Shown: positions 61,565-64,000 of the stretch, one piece after another | Layout: every line of letters starts with the position of its first letter | How positions within the stretch are numbered: the first letter of the stretch is position 1 | DNA from: Methylopila capsulata | GTDB lineage: Bacteria > Pseudomonadota > Alphaproteobacteria > Rhizobiales > Methylopilaceae | NCBI RefSeq assembly: GCF_016907975.1 | Contig: NZ_JAFBCY010000004.1 | Location: 124,001-188,000 of the forward strand | Direction: 5' to 3' | Length of the DNA: 64,000 bases | Notes under the pieces: generated by a model | The model's database searches: none | The model's input: the letters and a program-made list of their open reading frames with translations, nothing else | Told to the model about the DNA's origin: nothing | Program-made: the position numbers and the translations under genes

Positions 61565-62830
61565 TCAACCCGCCGCGCGGGGGATGCGCGCCGACGCCGC
61601 GCCGTCGGCGTGGCGCTGGTGGGCGATGGTCGCGGCGATGAAGCCCCAGGTCATGCCGAGCAGCGCCCATTGGTGGCGCCAGTGGTCCACGTCGATGACC
61701 CAGGCCTCCATCATCAACACGCTCCAGGTGGAGAAGGCGCAGATGAAGATCGGCCGCCACGGGGTCGGGAAGAGGATCGTGCGGGCCGCGAAGACGAAGG
61801 TGACGATAACCAGCGTCGGCAGGGCGATGCCGCCAAGCCAGCCGTAGGACATGAAGGCGTTGAGGTAGGTGTTGTGGACGTCGGCGCCGAAGAGCTTGGC
61901 GAACTGGAAGATGCCGATGCCGAGCGGCCGTTCGAGCGCGAGCTGGAAGCCCGCGGCGTGGCGGCCGAAGCGGCCGTAGCGGCCGACGTCGTAGTTCTGC
62001 TCGAGGCTCGCGCGCTCCGCGAACAGGCTCGACACCGAGGGCAGGGTCAGCAGCACCGCGATCAGCAGGGCGGCGCCCAGCGCCGCCGCGCCGCAGATGA
62101 AAAGGATGCGCGCCCGCCGGGCCGGGGTAGGGGCGGCGAGGATCGTCAGCACCGTCATGATCGCGGCGGAGCCGATCAGGTGGCCCCAGGACCCGCGCGA
62201 GAAGCTGAGGAACACGCCGCTCATGATCAGCCCGAGCGGCAGCAGCACGAACAGGGACTTCCTGAGATCCACCGAATAGAGCCGCTGGATCAGCACCAGC
62301 GCCGGGAAGATCAGGTAGGGCGCGTAGACGTTGGGGTCCTTGAAGGTCGCCTTGGCGCGGCCGTAGATCAGCAGCGAGTCCGCGAACGGCGCCAGGTGGA
62401 AGTAGCCCACGATCGCGAGCCCGCCGCCGATGGCGCCGGCGATAACCCAGGCGTTGGCGATCAGGCGCGCCCTGATCTCTGTCCGCTGGGCCAGCAGCAG
62501 CGAGTAGAACACCCCGGTGCCGGACAGGAACACCCCGACCGTGGTCCATTTCTGCGTGTCCGCCCGGTCGTAGACCAGCGTCAGCGTCAGCACCGCGCCG
62601 AGTTGGTACAGGATGACCAGCAGCACGAAGGGCAGCAGCGCGCGCGGCAGGCTAAGACCGGTGGCCGCGAACACCCCGATCGCAAGGATGAAGAGCAGGT
62701 CGTAGGGCGCCGGCTCGAACATCACGAAGAAGCTGGAGGCGACCGCCAGCCAGACGATGCCCTCGCGCAGGCCCTCTGCGCCGAAGGCCAGCGAGCGGCC
62801 GCCGCCATAGGTGGCGTGCGACGCGCTCAA
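61565..62830 (-). CDS. O-antigen ligase / Wzy-like polysaccharide polymerase family membrane protein
   Basis: A 421-aa protein with about 11-12 helices. The start is a TTG at 62830 overlapping the previous gene's stop (TTGA); no ATG is available near. Wzy/WaaL features are SFSRGSWGHLIGSAAIM and the large periplasmic loop with LEQNYDVGRYGRFGRHAAGFQLALERPLGIGIFQFAKLFGADVHNTYLNAFMSYG in conserved form. It joins or polymerises undecaprenyl-linked oligosaccharides, using the product started by the adjacent phosphotransferase. It belongs to a second polysaccharide locus continuing beyond the right edge. Confidence 0.9.
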   Translation of the reverse strand: MSASHATYGGGRSLAFGAEGLREGIVWLAVASSFFVMFEPAPYDLLFILAIGVFAATGLSLPRALLPFVLLVILYQLGAVLTLTLVYDRADTQKWTTVGVFLSGTGVFYSLLLAQRTEIRARLIANAWVIAGAIGGGLAIVGYFHLAPFADSLLIYGRAKATFKDPNVYAPYLIFPALVLIQRLYSVDLRKSLFVLLPLGLIMSGVFLSFSRGSWGHLIGSAAIMTVLTILAAPTPARRARILFICGAAALGAALLIAVLLTLPSVSSLFAERASLEQNYDVGRYGRFGRHAAGFQLALERPLGIGIFQFAKLFGADVHNTYLNAFMSYGWLGGIALPTLVIVTFVFAARTILFPTPWRPIFICAFSTWSVLMMEAWVIDVDHWRHQWALLGMTWGFIAATIAHQRHADGAASARIPRAAG

Positions 62831-64000
62831 TAGGCGTTGTCCGTCTTGGCGAGGGAGATCGGGGTCTTCAGCAGGATGGTCAGGTCGAACAGGATCGACC
62901 AGTTCTCGATGTAATAGAGGTCGTGGTCGACGCGCTTCTTGAGCTTCTCCGGGGTGTCGACCTCGCCGCGCCAGCCGTTGATCTGCGCCCAGCCGGTGAC
63001 GCCGGGCTTGACGCGGTGGCGGGCGAAATAGCCGTCGACGACGTCGTTCCAGAGCGTGTCCGAGGTGTGGGCGTTGACGGCGTGGGGGCGGGGGCCGACC
63101 AGCGCCAGCTCGCCCTTGATGACGTTGAACAACTGCGGCAGCTCGTCGATCGAGGTCCTGCGGATGAAGCGGCCGACGCGGGTCACGCGGCTGTCGTTCC
63201 TCGTCACCACGGTCTTCGCCTCCGGGTCCGCCATCTCGTGGCGGAGCGACCGGAACTTGAAGATCTCGATGACCTCGTTGTTGAAGCCGTAGCGCTTCTG
63301 CCGGAAGAACACCGGGCCGGGGCTGTCGAGCTTGATCGCCACCGCGGTCGCGATCATCAACGGCGCCGTCAGCAGGATGCAGAGCGAGCCGACCACGAGG
63401 TCGAAGGTGCGCTTCGCCACGTAGTCCCAGTTCGCGATCGGCTTTTCCGCCAGCTCCACCATCGGGATCGAGCCGAGGTAGGAGTAGGAGCGCGGTCGGA
63501 AGCGCAGTTTGTCGGTGTGGGCCGACAGCCGGATGTCGACCGGCAGCACCCAGAGAGTCTTCAGGATTTCGGTGACGCGGCCGCGCGCCGTGACCGGGAT
63601 CGTCACGATCAGCAGGTCGATGTGGGCGAGGCGGCCGAACTCGACGAGCTCGGCGATGTTGCCGAGCTTGGGGTAGCCCGCGACGATCGCCGGCGAGCGG
63701 TCGTTGGAGCGGTCGTCGAACACGCCGCAGATGTGGACGTCGTTGCCCGGCGTCGCCTCGAGCGCGCGGATGAGCTCGGCTGCGGGTTCGCCGCCGCCGA
63801 CGATGACGGCCTTGCGGCCGAGCCGCCCCTGCACCGCCCAGCGCTTCACCAGAACCGCGAGCCACACATGCGCGACGAGCAGGACGGCGGCGCCGAACAC
63901 GAACCAGTAGCCGAGCCAGCGCCGGTCGATCGCGCCGCCGAAGTCGAGGAAGGCGCCGAGCGCCCCGAAGCCTGCGAAGACCAGCGTCCAGGCGCCCAGA
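62827..64000 (-). CDS. Undecaprenyl-phosphate sugar phosphotransferase (WcaJ/ExoY-like), 5' end outside window
   Basis: The frame is open to the right edge, so the N-terminal helices are incomplete; at least 390 aa are visible. A Rossmann-like CoA-binding-type region (KAVIVGGGEPAAELIRALE) is followed by the catalytic domain: KRTFDLVVGSLCILLTAPLM, SPGPVFFRQKRYGFNNEVIEIFKFRSL, RRTSIDELPQLFNVIKGELALVGPRPHA, KPGVTGWAQINGWRGEV and the C-terminal KTDNAY typical of these enzymes. It transfers a sugar-1-P to undecaprenyl phosphate to start repeat-unit synthesis. Confidence 0.94.
   Translation of the reverse strand, partial: LGAWTLVFAGFGALGAFLDFGGAIDRRWLGYWFVFGAAVLLVAHVWLAVLVKRWAVQGRLGRKAVIVGGGEPAAELIRALEATPGNDVHICGVFDDRSNDRSPAIVAGYPKLGNIAELVEFGRLAHIDLLIVTIPVTARGRVTEILKTLWVLPVDIRLSAHTDKLRFRPRSYSYLGSIPMVELAEKPIANWDYVAKRTFDLVVGSLCILLTAPLMIATAVAIKLDSPGPVFFRQKRYGFNNEVIEIFKFRSLRHEMADPEAKTVVTRNDSRVTRVGRFIRRTSIDELPQLFNVIKGELALVGPRPHAVNAHTSDTLWNDVVDGYFARHRVKPGVTGWAQINGWRGEVDTPEKLKKRVDHDLYYIENWSILFDLTILLKTPISLAKTDNAY

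Noticed and set aside
61548-61566. Hairpin GACGGCCC/GGGCCGTC at the 3' end of the O-antigen ligase-like gene as a terminator
   Set aside because: It overlaps the stop codon and is not followed by a U-tract on the minus strand, so the evidence is too weak to list it.
1-64000. Mobile elements, CRISPR arrays, tRNA or rRNA genes
   Set aside because: No transposase or integrase motifs, no regularly spaced direct repeats, and no recognisable tRNA cloverleaf or rRNA sequence was seen. The repeats found are short intergenic palindromes.

Overview
The window is high-GC DNA from an alphaproteobacterium, most likely of the order Hyphomicrobiales (Rhizobiales). The evidence for this is the strong GC bias at third codon positions, many Tat-type signal peptides, the NasS/NasT nitrate module, and the palindromic intergenic repeats. 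About 48 protein genes are supported. No rRNA, tRNA, CRISPR array or transposase was recognised.

Layout. (1) 1-11.6 kb: two oligopeptide/dipeptide-type ABC transporters (system A, cut by the left edge and without ATPases in view; system B, complete) flank a M20 amidohydrolase and an Asp/Glu/hydantoin racemase-family gene. Next to them is a ureidoglycolate lyase (allA). Together they look like a purine/ureide or N-carbamoyl compound uptake and degradation locus. (2) 11.7-15 kb: a DegT-fold protein lacking its catalytic lysine, then htpG. (3) 15-35 kb: a capsule-type polysaccharide locus. It has three polysaccharide pyruvyl transferase paralogues, an OPX lipoprotein, a KpsM/KpsT/KpsE-type ABC exporter with an aberrant ATPase, two GT4 glycosyltransferases, a 699-aa glycosyltransferase-like protein, GDP-mannose precursor enzymes (ManC and a phosphomannomutase), and an embedded DUF1800/DUF1501 pair. 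(4) 35.4-41.2 kb: ethanolamine ammonia-lyase (eutBC), a TonB-dependent receptor and CbiZ, a set linked by cobamides. (5) 41.3-46.9 kb: a sulfate ABC transporter (SBP-cysTWA) and the lipid II flippase murJ. (6) 47-61.5 kb: nitrate assimilation. The order of transcription is nrtA, nrtB, nrtD, FAD oxidoreductase, ferredoxin-type nitrite reductase, FeS-flavoprotein, nitrate reductase; the regulators nasT-nasS lie upstream. (7) 61.5-64 kb: an O-antigen-ligase-like membrane protein and a polyprenyl-phosphate sugar phosphotransferase that runs off the right edge.

The best-supported regulatory discovery is the nrtA leader (about 58.42-58.52 kb, minus strand). It has two hairpins whose six-base loops both follow the ANTAR rule (A at loop position 1, G at position 4), then a strong intrinsic terminator with a six-U tract, about 80 nt before nrtA. 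A sigma-54-like promoter and an upstream enhancer-like palindrome lie where they should. The ANTAR protein NasT is encoded 2.5 kb away.

Other points worth a second look: (a) a DegT aminotransferase-fold protein with Asp at the Schiff-base lysine position; (b) a KpsT-like ATPase that has lost its signature motif and switch histidine; (c) a racemase homologue without the two catalytic cysteines; (d) a palindromic hairpin between the solute-binding-protein gene and the first permease gene in all four SBP-dependent ABC operons; (e) five consecutive spacers around the nitrate operon, each occupied by a palindromic repeat; (f) a three-fold expansion of pyruvyl transferases beside the exporter.
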